Assembly: GCF_002105155.1 (NCBI RefSeq)
Contig: NW_019028993.1
Coordinates: 682,001 to 746,000 of the forward strand
Length of the DNA stretch: 64,000 nucleotides
Source of the DNA: Lobosporangium transversale
Taxonomy: Eukaryota; Mortierellomycota; Mortierellomycetes; Mortierellales; Mortierellaceae
Direction of reading: 5' to 3'
Positions 21,491 through 34,295 of the stretch are shown piece after piece. The notes below the pieces were generated by a model, which saw nothing but the letters and a program-made list of their open reading frames with translations, had not been told where the DNA came from and did no database searches. Numbering within the stretch: the first letter of the stretch is position 1; the number at the start of each line of letters is the position of its first letter. A program made the position numbers and the translations under genes.

Positions 21491-23101
21491 GATTAAAAAA
21501 AGAGTTTTAAGGTTGAGGCTTTGAGTCAATGAAAGAGAAAGAGAGAGAAAGTATGTAGAAGAGATAGAGTGCTTTTATGTGCTAGTCCTTTCAATTCTAG
21601 AGACGATATTTATACAAGTAGTTGGTTGAACAGATTCTGATCGAAAGATATTTATAACATTGAGTGGTGATCAAACTTCCAACTGCCATTAACTTTGTTA
21701 TATGACACTAGTTGTCAAAGAGAAGCATGCTTTCTTTTTTTGTGATACGATGTGGAGTAGGGGAATTTCCTACCTGTTGCATTCTCGGCATTCTAAAGCT
21801 TCCAACTGAAATTCAGGCATAGATATTTTGTTTTTTGTGCTACACTGCCGTTTTCCGTTCATGTTGATTGATTCGGTAAGAACAAGGCCATGAGTGATGA
21901 TGATAATAGTCCACGGATTAGTGCAAGAAAAGGCTCTCAGAGAGAAACAATGATCTTTCTGCCCTTTTGATGATACAAAAAATAAAATAAAAAAAAATAA
22001 AATAAAATAAAAAAAAAGTAGGAAGAGAAGTAAATTAAGAAAGTAAATTAAGAAAGTAAAAGAAAGAAAAGAGTATTATAAAATAAAACATGAATCATGA
22101 ATGTGTTCATTTATAGAGTAGAAAATGGTCGAAATCTTTTAGCGTAGGAGGGCTTAGTCTGGGAAAGGAAGAGAGCAATGTGCTGTAAATAAGTAAAGGG
22201 CTTAGCCCGAAAGGAAAAAAAATAAAAAAATAAAAAAATAAAAAAATAAAAAAGAGGGATAAAAAGAAAGAGGAGGTCAGGAGGAAAGAAAATCTTGCTT
22301 TTCTTGTTGCAACGCTTTGGAGCTTTGGTGCAACTAGCATCAATACGTCATACATACAAATACAGATATGTAATTGCAGTCAAATACCTCAATAACAAAA
22401 TTTCGACTTTTATACAATCATCTATTTAGTCCGTGTACAAATTACAACTGATACACTAGCAGTTCTTTGTGAAAACAGTCGCGTCCAGGGAATAAAGGAT
22501 ACATATGACCCTTATTTCCTTCCCTACATCGCAGTCCAAAGAGCTGTAGTACTTCAGGGCATGTTTTTGAACCATCTGTAAGAGTCATTGGAGAAAAAGG
22601 CACATGTAGAAATATGAAAAGAATTCCACGCGGGTGTAATAGAAGCGCAATCACTATTCTAGCTCTGGATGAATTGAGCCTATTACTCATGTATGTATAG
22701 AAACATACGCTTGAGCTCAGAAAGTCTTCAAAGATTACATGCAGGTACATGTACAGCATTCAGGTACTTGTACTATATAACATGTGGTCAATGCTTCAAA
22801 TTTATACGGGGGAAAAAAAAAAAAAAATTAACACCAAAACGGTCGAGATGACCTCACTATTTCTAATTTTTATTACAACTTGTCTAGAATAAAGAAGGAA
22901 AAAGAAAAATCTTCAACAATCACATGAGCAACATTTTCCTTACTGGTATTTAAATAAAATAACTAAAAATAAGCTATTTGTAACATTTGGTACTGACACC
23001 AGCGTGGTTTAACTATGCTCCACTACTGATGCTCAGCACTATGGATATGGCAAGCATCATCAGCAATATACATTTCACAGTTGTAACATCAATGACTATT
23101 C

Positions 23102-23132
<31 letters not shown>

Positions 23133-23449
23133 AAAAGAGCTCTGTAGAGCACTTCCTTTTTTAAATTATATTTATTTGAAACAATGTGAGTAAGCATTTG
23201 TATCACATTTTTGGTGGCGGTCAAAGCCACACCGTCCTCAGCACATGGAGTTGAGAATGGATCCCGATATGCATTTTGCATTTTGCATTTTCAAAATGTT
23301 GAATTGCTAACATATCGGTTTGTCAGATTGCCAGTTTGTCAGGTTATTAGGTTGTCAAATGATGACTCGGTCATCGGCTCAAGTAATGGTTTCAAACGAT
23401 GGAAGGATGCAACAGGTTCAAGGGGCCCAATGGCTTGAAGTCGCTGGGG
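21491..23449. other. Spacer between members B and C
   Basis: AT-rich; AAATAAAA repeats (21975-22020 and 22217-22252), a 30 nt poly(A) run at about 23101-23130, and the hairpin GTGGCGGTCAAAGCCAC at 23214-23230 shared with the flank of member A. A minus frame at 22442-22759 has no recognised content. Confidence 0.45.
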
Positions 23450-23671
23450 TTACCGAAGAGCCTCGTCAGCATTGGTCATGCGTGTATCCTCGGTCTTGGT
23501 CATGAAAGAAACCTTGCTTGTGTCCTCGACTGATTCCTTGACTTTTGGTTCCATAGTGAAAGAAAAGAAGAGCGGTTGCACCTGGCTTGTAGCGTTTCCA
23601 GTAGTAGGTTGCTGTGAGGCAATAGCAGTAGCAGTAGCAGTGTGGTTGCGACGGAAATTGTACGAAGTCAT
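23450..23671 (-). CDS. Small protein of a clustered family, member C
   Basis: 73 residues starting MTSYNFRRNHTATAT, with the core PLFFSFTMEPKVKESVED and then TSKVSFMTKTEDTR. It probably shows the intact length of the A/B/C type. Its leader is a long GAGA/GAAA repeat (23706-23795 plus strand). Function unknown; no known domain. Confidence 0.55.
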   Translation of the reverse strand: MTSYNFRRNHTATATAIASQQPTTGNATSQVQPLFFSFTMEPKVKESVEDTSKVSFMTKTEDTRMTNADEALR

Positions 23672-24153
23672 TGTTAATGTAATAATGATATATGTATAAA
23701 TATATAAAGAGAGAGAGCTAGAGAAAGAAAGAGAGATAGAGAAAGAAAGAGAGATAGAGAAAGAAAGAGAGAGAGAGAAAGAGAAGAGAGAAGAGAAGAA
23801 GAAAGAAGTGAGAAGTGAGAGGAAGACAGCAGGACAGTAGGATCGCACTGAAGCATGAATAGAAGTCCGGAACAAGCGAGTTAATTTGCCGCCAATACAC
23901 TTGAGGACATTCAAAAAATACAAGGGATCGCGACCAAGTGCATGAATTATATACGTATAATACTTTGTTTTGTCGTGTATGGGGGAGACAATTAAAGCAA
24001 GACTCAATGCTTGAAATACACGCGCGCGTTTATTCCCCCTTTTGCACAAATATGCGTGGATTAAATATTCATGAAGATAAAACATATTGAAGACAGAACT
24101 GATGTTGCAAGTCATCAATCGAGTCAATGAGGATACTTAAAAACTGATCACTT

Positions 24154-24185
<32 letters not shown>

Positions 24186-24608
24186 CACGGTGCTCCATCG
24201 CTGTTATGCATCGAATCATTCCAGCAGCACCAGCGGCAATAATGAGTGGGTAGAAAGGGGGGAAATGAAGAGGCTCTTGCCAAGCAATCAAACAAGAATA
24301 AGAAACTTTTTTTTTCTGTCCTTGTAATGAAAAGGACGAAGGAAGAGAAGGGAAATATGGAAACAATGGAAAAGAGACAGATTCTTTTTTGCTACAAGCA
24401 TTTTTTGTTTAATGTATTCTGGAAGACGAGAAGCCACAACGACATCATTGTCATTGTTTTCAGGGGAACTGGGTTTCACTTCACCAATCAGTGGCCGTTA
24501 TCACGAGACAATAGTTGTGACAATTCTTTGGAGCATTGGTTTAATTGATTTTAATTGACTTAATTGATCACAAACACCATCATTGGTCAAATTATAGTTA
24601 AATGCTTC

Positions 24609-24641
<33 letters not shown>

Positions 24642-24952
24642 GTATGAATGATGGAATGTCAAATCATGCAAAGCAATGGAGGAACAGAACACAGAAGGGA
24701 AAGAAGGAAAAAAGAAAAAGAAACCCCCCCCCCCCGACTTTATTACAATCATTCATCTATTATATGTGTATATCGCAACTAATAGCCATAACTCAATTGT
24801 CCAGCAGCTTTTTAATGAAAACGATCATGTGTACATATCCCAAGCCTCTGGTTTTAGTCGTGATTTTTATCATTAGTTTATATATATAATTATTACTATT
24901 ATTATTACTACTATCATTATTATTATTACTATCGTTATTATTACTAGTACTA

Positions 24953-24995
<43 letters not shown>

Positions 24996-25405
24996 CATTA
25001 TTCTTATTTATCATGATCATTTGCCATCCTGGTGCTCTGTACTACAGGATGCATTTTTGGACCAATCAGTTATCCGTAAGTACCACTGGAAAAAAAAAAT
25101 AAAAAATAAAAAATAAAAAAGACAGAAATGTGTGAAAAAAGAATCCAATGTGTAACATAAGCACAGTCAAAATCAAAGACAACCCCAAAGAGCAAACATT
25201 GAAAAAACTAACGTGCCAAAATGGAAAAAGGGACCTACAATCCATTTTTCATTTTACGTACCTGACATCTAAGGAAGGAGGAAAAAAAAAAAAAAAAAAA
25301 AAAAAGAGCTTTTCCCTTTTTATGGCAGCCAGGAGGTTGTCAATGCACAATTGGGCTTTTTTTTTTTTTTTTTTTTTTTTTGTCTTTCTTCCCATTTGCA
25401 TAACC
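23672..25405. other. Spacer between members C and D
   Basis: Contains poly(T) runs (about 24157-24185 and 24611-24636), a poly(C) run at about 24725-24737, and a long ATT/ATC trinucleotide repeat at about 24887-25010. No gene supported. Confidence 0.5.
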
Positions 25406-25708
25406 TCATTCCTGACTTCCGTCAGTGGTGGCTGGCCCTTCGAGACCAGGATTTTGGGCCATTGGAGCTGCGGCTTCATTCTCGGGCATGTTCGATCCAC
25501 TATCGGTTGGAGGGGTTGTTCCCTCATCTGAAGAGGCTGCTTCTTCAACCACCAAGATAGAAACTTCATCCAAGGCTTCGGTCGGCTCCTCAACAGCGGC
25601 ACCCAAGAGGAATGTGTTAATGTGGATCTGGTCCGGCGCAAGTAGTTGTTGAGGATTAGGATTAGCAGCATGACGGTCGTTGGCACGGCTCTGGCGATAG
25701 GCAGTCAT
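25406..25708 (-). CDS. Small protein of a clustered family, member D (divergent)
   Basis: 100 residues starting MTAYRQSRANDRHAAN. The segment AAVEEPTEALDEVSILVVEE aligns with VKESVEDTSKVSF of A and C and with VEEELVESLEEISIL of member E. The C-terminal half is acidic and rich in Ser, Glu and Pro. It lies directly behind a CTTGTT-type repeat tract. No known domain. Confidence 0.5.
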   Translation of the reverse strand: MTAYRQSRANDRHAANPNPQQLLAPDQIHINTFLLGAAVEEPTEALDEVSILVVEEAASSDEGTTPPTDSGSNMPENEAAAPMAQNPGLEGPATTDGSQE

Positions 25709-25718
25709 TAAACCTTTT

Positions 25719-25990
25719 TTGTTGATGTTCTTGTTGTTCTTGTTCTTGCTCTTGTTCTTGCTCAGCTTGCTCTTGTTCTTGCTCTTGCTATGCTTGTCCT
25801 TGTGCTTGTTCCTGCTCTGTTTGTTCTTGCTCTTGTTCTTGAACTGTTTGTTCTTGCTTTATATGTACGTGTGCTTGTTCTTGTTCTTGCTGTGCTTGTT
25901 CTTGTTCTTGCTTTGCTTGTTCTTGTTCTTGTTCTTGATCAGTTTGTTCTTGCTCTTGTTCTTGCTCTGATTGTTCTTGTGCTTGTTCTC
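25719..25990. repeat. CTTGTT/CTTGCT hexanucleotide array upstream of member D
   Basis: About 270 bp of variants of TTGTTCTTGCTC, beginning 10 bp before the member D start codon. In the other frames it gives Leu/Phe-rich or Gln-Glu-rich peptides that are not supported as genes. Confidence 0.85.
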
Positions 25991-27260
25991 GTTTGTGTAC
26001 AGTATTAAAAAGACAAATAAACAAATAAAAAGACTGGAAAGGTTGTAAACGTGGAAGGGTGCGTGAAAGGGAATTAATTTCAGTAGAGTTGTACAAAGGT
26101 GTCGTTCTTGTGTAATAAAAAAAAAAAACAAAAAAAAAACAAAAAACAAAAGTAATTTAGAAAAAATAAAGAAAGAAAGAAAGAAAGGAAGATGTGAAAG
26201 GAAGGTACAAAACGAAAGTAATTACAGATGGATTTTACAAAGAAGTCATTAGTTATAAGGATTTAGGAAACAATTCCTCTTTATATACTTTTTTTGAAGC
26301 GGCACCTGTACTGTGAGGATGAAGTCCTTCCTCATTCACTCTCTCTCTCTCTTTCTCTCTCTTTGTAGAAGTAAACAGGCTCTTGTTCATGTTTTTTTTG
26401 TAGGGCTCTAAGGGCCTCAAACCCCTGGTTTTGTGTCGTCTTATCCGTCCATTGATTCTCGGTTTTCGGTTCTGGTACTAAAAAACTTTGGAGGGAAGTT
26501 GGATGAATGGAGGAGTTCGTCTTGCAGACGAGAGTTAATTACGCATGCATAAATGCATACATTTTTTTCTGAGTTTTTGTGAGCTTATGACTGTACCTTT
26601 CGAATTTCGAATAAACAAAAACAGTAAAGTATTAATATGCATAGAAAGGTCTTTAGTCTGATACTTAACTCTCTTTACTTCGCCAATGAACTAAAATCTC
26701 TTTCGGGTTCTCAGATATGATCACCACTTTGATGGAAGGCTGATCTGTTTTTCAAATGGTTTAACATGGATAAAGGAAGATATATAGGAACAAAGAAGAA
26801 AAAAATAAATAAGTGAAGACTGTTGGATAGCATGCACATTTTCCATATGAAATATTTACACTTTTTTCTGTACACGATGTATTTCAATAACAAAAGATCA
26901 GATCAGAAGAAAAATGTACGAGGAAACGGCCCGACTATCTTTCCCTTTTTTTTTTCTTTTTTTTTTCTTACTTAGCCATGCAGATGCTATGACAATTTGT
27001 AACCAGCATTCAAGATCATCGTTGCTTTGCTAGAGCAAAAAGAAAAAAAAAAAAAAAATGTTCCGGGGAAAGATTATTTTAGTATATTCAAACTTATTTT
27101 AATAATCATTCCTTTCATTAATTATAAATATATGCATTGTTTATCAATAAAACTTTCTTTTTATAACCGTTGGTTAATTTTGCATGTTTACTTGCATATT
27201 TATTTTATTTAATATATTGTTTTATCCCTTGTATTCATTGTGTCCACGGACTGAAAAACG

Positions 27261-27298
<38 letters not shown>

Positions 27299-28389
27299 AG
27301 ACCGGTCGAGAGTCTTTTCTTTTTTTTTTTTTTTTTTTTTTTAAACCATTGTTTGTCTATATTGTGTTGCATTGTACACATGTACACTTGGTTGTTGAGG
27401 ATATTCTGGTGATACAAAAGACTCTCATTTTGTACAACCTACTCCACAACCCTCGTTTGCTCGTTTGCTTAGGACGTACCTTGGACCCTTAATTTATGAC
27501 TGAGCATACTTTTGATTGGCGAATTGCTCTGCACATCAAATGACTAAATTTCTAACTCAGAACGTGTACTGTAAGTATGCAACAAAAAGGGGGTGGTGCA
27601 GCAGGCAGCGGAGACCGAAAGATGGAGAGGGGGAGAGAGAGCAGAATAGGGTAGCAAAGCATAGAAAAAAAGAAGCATTGTATTTAGGTGATGATGCCAA
27701 GAAGGCGAAGCAAATATAAAAAAAAAAAAGAAGCTCAATAAAGCTATAGTCACGCGTGCATGCATGTATATATCAATTGATTGATGACAGCCTTTTGGTG
27801 AGTTTTTTTTTTAAAAAAAAAAAAAAGAAAGAAAAAAAGAAAAAAAGAAAAGAACTGGAGAATTGCAAATCAACAATTATATTGTGAACTGACCCGATTG
27901 CTATTATGTAAACGGTTCGGTAAAAATACATCACACTTTATTTTTAATCAATCATTTTTTATTTTTATTTTTTTTCCTTATCTTCATAGTATTGAATACT
28001 TTTAACAGCCATTGAGTTGGATCATATCAAAATTGGGTTGGCCCTTGAAAAGGAAAAAGAATAAAGGCGAGAGAGAAGAGAGATCCTGAGTGGGCTCAAT
28101 AGGGACTGAAAAAAGGACAAAAGAAAAGAGTGAGAGAATACCCTGGAACGAAAGAGTAAACAGAGATCAAAGGTTCCCTCACAAGCTATAGACCATTTAG
28201 GTATCGTCAAGGTCATTAGAAGGCCATTAAAGAGGTCGTAAGAAGGTCATTCGGGGGATACCGTCCTCCCCTTCGGAAAGCAATACGATAAGACGGAATC
28301 TTTTGCATCCGCTCTTGGTCATGCACACAAACTTGGTAGGTCCTTTTACCTATTAATCATTGACGCTTGGTCCCCCGAGATCAAAAATT
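25991..28389. other. Spacer between members D and E
   Basis: AT-rich, poly(A)/(T) runs at about 27041-27058, 27262-27295 and 27320-27342. No supported gene. Confidence 0.45.
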
Positions 28390-28788
28390 TCAATCCATTG
28401 GTTCGACTTTACCCTCAGAGCGACGGACCTGTTTTCGATAAGAGGATTCACCGCGTTTCCCTTGGCTATAGCGTCCGCAGCTACAGAAATAGTGGTCTAG
28501 ACCTGGTTGTTTAATGGCGCAGAGGTTGCAACTAAAGGAGTGGATGGCTTCCTCACTTGCTGCTGCTGCCGCAGATGCCGCAGATGCTGCAGATGCTGTG
28601 GATACTTCCTCGCTTGTTCTTGCTGCAAGTACTGTGGGGTTTTCCTCGCTTGCTCTTGCTCGAGGTGTTTCACCCATCGTCAAGATGGAGATCTCCTCCA
28701 GGCTTTCGACCAACTCCTCCTCAACTGTAGAATCCAAAGCCAAAGAACAGACATAACGGTTTCCATCATCTTGATAACCTGTGGTCAT
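28390..28788 (-). CDS. Small protein of a clustered family, member E (longest)
   Basis: 132 residues: MTTGYQDDGNRYVCSLALDS, then VEEELVESLEEISILTMGET (family core), an Ala/Ser/Glu-rich low-complexity middle, and a Cys-rich tail (CNLC...DHYFCSCGR) that could bind a metal. The tail is not present in A-D. The start is the MT- ATG as in the other members. Function unknown. Confidence 0.5.
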   Translation of the reverse strand: MTTGYQDDGNRYVCSLALDSTVEEELVESLEEISILTMGETPRARASEENPTVLAARTSEEVSTASAASAASAAAAASEEAIHSFSCNLCAIKQPGLDHYFCSCGRYSQGKRGESSYRKQVRRSEGKVEPMD

Positions 28789-28950
28789 GATGTCTTTACT
28801 TTTCTGTATGATATGTATGAATGTAGAGATGAGTATAAGCTATTATAGAAGTAATGTAGTGTGTGTTTGAGAAAAAAAAAAAAAAAAAAAAAAAAGAAAA
28901 AGTGAAGAGGAAGAAGGTGAGCTTTATCTCTGAGGTTGCTGATGTGCTTG

Positions 28951-28982
<32 letters not shown>

Positions 28983-29700
28983 AAAAAGCAATAAAGGACC
29001 TCTATGTAACGGAGAGTATATATACCGCTCATCCATTTCTTTTCAGTTTGGATTCTATAAAATCGATGCTTTTCATGGTGCTCGCATGACCAGTTCCATT
29101 TTCAGATGCTTGCAATGGGGTATGGATTAATCAGCCTTTTATCATCAGATTTTGGAGTACAACATGTGCTATTTTCTAATTATTTTTTTTTTATTTTTTT
29201 TTTATTTTATTTTATTTTTTTTACGCGTGGGGAATATTGTATATGGAAATATCGCACGAATTGCTTTAGTTGTTTATGTTTACAGTGTTCACATGGCCCA
29301 GTCCGTTCATGTTTATCTGTAACACGAAGAACGAAAAGAAAAATTAATGGGGGACACATGAAAGAAAGGCGCTTTTGGACCACATTCTCCACAATCCGCA
29401 GCTTCGCCCAAGGCCAATCAAAGGACGTGTACATGTATATTAGTGATTTGAAAATTAGATTCATCGTGAGAACCCTTCTTGCCCCAAGCCAAAGTACGAA
29501 AAAAGAAAGAAAGAAAGAAAGAAAGAAAGAAAAAAAAAGCTAATTCATACTTCCATGTGAATAACTGGATTACAAATGCGCGTACGGTGGGACCCGTTTA
29601 TTTTTTGTGTTTTAGATGTAATTGCAAAGGTGTTTCTCCCTTTTCGCGTTTCTCCTTTTCGCCTTTTTTTTTTTTTTTTACCAGAAATCGGGTAAGTATT

Positions 29701-29736
<36 letters not shown>

Positions 29737-30022
29737 CAATAGGCAATGTTGACACCAAAGATCAGAACTTCGACATGGTATTTCTAAATTCACGTGTATC
29801 TTGAAAAATACGCCACCATCAGCAGCCTCAACCACCATAAACATTCACCTTCCTGCCCCACATCTCTCTTTTTTTTTTTTTTTTCTTTTCTTTTTTCTAT
29901 CTCACTCCCGCAACATAAAAAAAGAAACAAAGAATAGAATAGAATCAGGCCAAGGCTAATTTTGGCCGTCTCGCCATTGCTGTTGCTTCAACCAGTTTGA
30001 CCTTTCCTTTTCTTTTCTTTTC

Positions 30023-30057
<35 letters not shown>

Positions 30058-30329
30058 CTTCATTTTTATATTCATCATATGAATAATGCAATCTCATTTA
30101 ACGTCCGTTCACATGGCTTGCGCCGCCCTACTGATCTGAATTCGGTGCTGCATGTATACCATCTATATAGCTACGACAGCACAAAAAAAAAAAAAAAAAA
30201 AAAAAAAATCACAAAACAAAACAAAACAAAACAAATCGGATAATAATCCTGCTATATTTAACTCTTTCTCTTTCCTGGCTTGATAAGTTGAACTTGAAAT
30301 TCTGTTATTTATGAACATTGTCGTTATGG

Positions 30330-30394
<65 letters not shown>

Positions 30395-31476
30395 AGGATC
30401 ATTACTTTTAATAATGTGACCATCACTTATTACTTTTACTATAATACTATAGCTATTCTATTACTATGACTATTACTATGACTATTACTATGACTATGAC
30501 TATGACTATGACTATGACTATTACTATGACTATTACTATTACTATTACTATTACCATGATGACAACTGTATCAATTCTATTCTATAACACATAATATTAC
30601 CACCAGCTGGATTAGAGTCCAAAAAATTAATCAATTAGTCTTGACATTGGGGTGAAGTGACATTGAAGAAGGATAAGATCGTGTTGGAAAACCCCTTTTG
30701 CAGATTTCACAAAGTCTTCTCTTATTACGACTATGGTTACGTCTAGCCTATGAGGAAGAATGTTTTAAGGAAAGGAAAGGAAAGGAAAGGAGAGGAGAGG
30801 AGAGGAGAGGAGAGGAGAGAAGAGGAAAGGAGTCTGTGGTCTGTGCGTGAGTACCAACGGGCGCTCATAATACATATATATAATATTAATGTAATAACAT
30901 ATTATATATATTATATATATTGTTTATTTTGTTTATTTGCTTGAAGTCCACACGTGTTTTTTGTTTTACGTTACAAAAACGTTTTTTTTTAGGTTATTGA
31001 TTAAACAATTGAACTAAGTTATTATTGTTCATATTATATTTATATAACTAAGCTGTTCCTTAATTTTTTGTTTCCAGGGCTAAAAGTAACTAAACCAACC
31101 AAAGTGTAGAAGCTTCTTTGAAAGATATTTGAAGTACACGTGGCTTACGATGTATCTTTTATCACTGATATCACATATTTAAGTATTAGGACTTTACAGC
31201 TAATGAATGTATTGTAAACCTCTGCGATATTATCATAGATAGGCTTTTTTTTTAATGTCATTATCGATATATATTTATCTAAAGTGAGCATCTTTCCCGC
31301 AACTATAACATTGAAAATTTGAAAGGTTGCAATAGCTTTCTTATTTTTTTTTCTTTTTTGAGCAAATGCAAATGTAAAAGTAACTTAAAGGTTACTTTTT
31401 TTTTTTTTTCTTTCTTTTTTATCTTTTGTTTTCCTGGTTTCCTGGTTTGGTTTTCTGGTTTCCTGGTTTCCTTGAA

Positions 31477-31507
<31 letters not shown>

Positions 31508-31538
31508 CTTTCTTCCTTTCTTTTTCTTTCATTTTGTG
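28789..31538. other. Gene-free microsatellite-rich region
   Basis: Holds poly(A) runs (28871-28895, 28949-28980, 29701-29731, 30182-30207), GAAA repeat (29504-29530), TTTTC repeat (30005-30050), GAT repeat (30331-30393), ACTATT/ACTATG repeats (30440-30555) and GGAAA/GGAGA repeat (30767-30825). No coding region supported. Confidence 0.6.
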
Positions 31539-34065
31539 TCAATCATGTCCTGGGTTCATCTTCAACTCTGAAATTGACGGTAACCTCTTTTGATCAAGGC
31601 CTGATTCTTGCTTCAATTCAGATATAGACGGCAATTTTTCTTGTGTACAAGTCCCTAGCTCATGCTTTGATAAAATTGGCCTCAATATCCCCGGTCCTCG
31701 TCCGCGCTCCCTATCCCTATCCCGATCCCGATCCCTATCCCTATCCCTATCCCGATCCCGATCCCGATCCCTGTCCCCCTCCTGCATATCTGATGAAACA
31801 ACCCTGTAATCATTTTGCACAGTCTTTTCCATCATCATGGGCGTTGCTACTATTGTCTTTTTATCAGCTACAGATGACGACTTTATCTGTCCTCCTCTCC
31901 GTTGCTGCTGCTGCTGCTGCTGCTGCTGTGGTTGTTGCTGTGCCTGTGCTTCTTTATCTCGTTCCATAGCTTCTCTACAAGACAGGCTCTTCTCCAAATG
32001 CCGTTTCAAAGAATCATTCCGTCCACATTCGGCTCCACAACCTTTACATTTAAATGGCTTGTCAAACGCATGTCGACTACTCATATGTCGTTCCAAATCA
32101 TGACGTCGTGCAAATCTCCAATTACAAAGCTCTCCTGTTTCACTTTTGTATGTACATTCATATGGCTTGATCCCCGCATGGGTCGCTCGGTGGGATCGTA
32201 GGTTATAGGGTCTAGAAAACGTCTTTTCACAGATACTACACTTGTATCGCGCTCTGGCATACGGATCATCCTTGAATTCCTCAGGCACAACTCGAGCTGC
32301 CTCCTCGGTCGTGACTCGACGACGACGTCGTCGTTTGACTACTCCCCGCATGTCAATAATCATTGTGGAATTGCCAGCAGATTTCGCTGATGCTGCCATA
32401 GAGACTGTTGACGTTGTAGCTGGTGCTGCTGCTGCTGCTGCTACCCGCTCTTTTCCCTTGCCTTCGTTTCCTTTGAGGATTGGCAAGCTTGGGATGATAT
32501 CATTGACTAGAAGCGCATGGATTGACCCAACAGACTTGAGGTCCATTGCCATAGGTCTCTTGCTGCTATTGACAAGACTTAATTCCTTGCCTACATTAGC
32601 ATGTGTAACTAATGAGCTATTGGTTGCTGATATTGATGGCAATGGTACTGATGATGATGATGATTGTGATGGTAATGACTGAGCTGTAGAAGTAGCTATT
32701 GAAGAATCATTTATTTTCGATTGCAATGGCTTTTTAGGTGCACCGCCCTGAATAACCTGCTGTTGCTGTTGTTGTTGTTGTTGTTGTTGTTGTAGCTGTT
32801 GAGGATTACCAGATTCCGACATAGTAACGTCATGATCCACTATTGGTCCTAGGATGGTGATGGTAGAAAGTGAAGGTCTAAGGCGGATGCCGCTAAGTGT
32901 GACAAAGAGCCACTCATCATCATGGCACTCTGGGATGATGACATGGTCCTCGTAAAGAGCCCTTGTAGGCGTTGACTGTGTTGAGGATGCAGGACATGTT
33001 GGGAGAATAAGAATTGCCTAGTTTATTGGTTTATGGATAAAAATAAAAAAGGAAAAAGTTAGAAACATGATTTATGTGGTGTTAAAGATTCTCTCCCTTT
33101 CCCCGTTTTATATATATATATATATATCTGCGCCCTCCTTCTGTCAGTTACTTAAATTAGACATGTGCATGTGCAGGAAAGGGATGATGGGGTCGCATGA
33201 GGAAGAAAAAACAAGAGAAAGGATCCATCTGGCTTTGAAACATTTTGTTTTTTCTTCATAGCTTGCTTAGTCTGGCAATGAGACAAATGCAGCGTAGTTT
33301 TTTTTTTTTTTAAAATCGATATGTGGACTAATAGGCTTTTATATCATTATTTCTTACCTTCTGAGCGACCAATAAGTCGATGATATCTTCCATTTCAATA
33401 GGCTTTTGCAAGATGCGACTCAACATTAGAAAAGCTTGTGTACCTTCTTTCATCATAAGTGTATCTTCTGCTGTCGGTGCCTCGTTATCATCTTCTTCTT
33501 GACCATCTAATGATTCGCTTGGGTCCATATCGGTGTCATTCTCAGAGTTGGAGATACTTGATCGACGCTGGAGAGTTGGTGTTTCACTTTCTTCTGAAAG
33601 AAGGGAGGAGATGCTCATAGTTGAGGACCTGATTGGGCGTGGGGGTGGACTGGCTGCTCGACGTTCAGAATATGAGAACTGGGGCTGAGATTGAGGCTGA
33701 GGTTGAGGCTGAGGTTGAGGTTGAGGTTGAGACTTGGGTTGAGACAGAGACAGAGAGGAAGAGACGTTGGTAGGATGAAAAGGATGAATAACCGTGGAAA
33801 AAGACGACGATGGCGCGGCTGATAAGGAAGAAGAAGGTGGCGGTGGCTGGCGATAGGCTGTATCTATATTGTAAGGGTTATCTTCTTGCCGGCCTACTCT
33901 GTCATGTCTATGAGAACTATCCATGGAACGATGGACGGGACTATGGCTTCTAGTCTCACGTAGAGAGACCAATAAGGTCGCATCTCGTAAGGGGGCCTCA
34001 GTGGACGAATGAGCCGTGTCATTGTAAACCCCGTGAGGCGGCTCGGTTATGGATCGGGAATACAT
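31539..34065 (-). CDS. Crz1-like C2H2 zinc-finger transcription factor, two exons
   Basis: Probable nuclear DNA-binding regulator. Exon 1 is 34065-33358 and exon 2 is 33017-31539; donor AAG|GTAAGA and acceptor CTAG|GCAATT keep phase 0, giving about 728 residues. Exon 1 is Ser/Pro/Gln-rich (PQ repeats) with acidic patches. In exon 2, a polyQ tract is followed by a basic block (KRRRRRRVTTEEAARVVPEE) and three fingers: YKCSICEKTFSRPYNLRSH, YECTY...CNWRFARRHDLERH and a degenerate FKCKGCGAECGRNDSLKRH. FSRPYNL and the second-finger FARRHD pattern resemble the calcineurin-responsive Crz1 group. The C-terminal part has polyQ and an (RD)n repeat encoded by CGATCC repeats. The exon join is inferred; exon 2 alone could instead be a separate gene starting at 32840. 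Confidence 0.75.
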
Positions 34066-34164
34066 GAAGACCGTTGGGTAAATGTGTTGAGATGAGGGTT
34101 GTATTTCTTTTTTTTTTTACAAAGAGAAAAAGTAGTCAATTTGAAATGAGAAAAAGAAAGGAAG

Positions 34165-34195
<31 letters not shown>

Positions 34196-34256
34196 TCCCT
34201 TTGGGAGCAAACGAGCGAAAGTTGGAGAAGGGTAAAGGAAAAAAAAAGAAAGGGAA

Positions 34257-34295
<39 letters not shown>

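Noticed and set aside
24887-25010. Considered as a CRISPR-like or structured array
   Set aside because: It is a plain ATT/ATC microsatellite with no spacers. No CRISPR array exists in the window, as expected for a fungal nucleus.
25719-26149. Leu/Phe-rich and Gln/Glu-rich ORFs
   Set aside because: Frames through the CTTGTT repeat array; low complexity in every frame.
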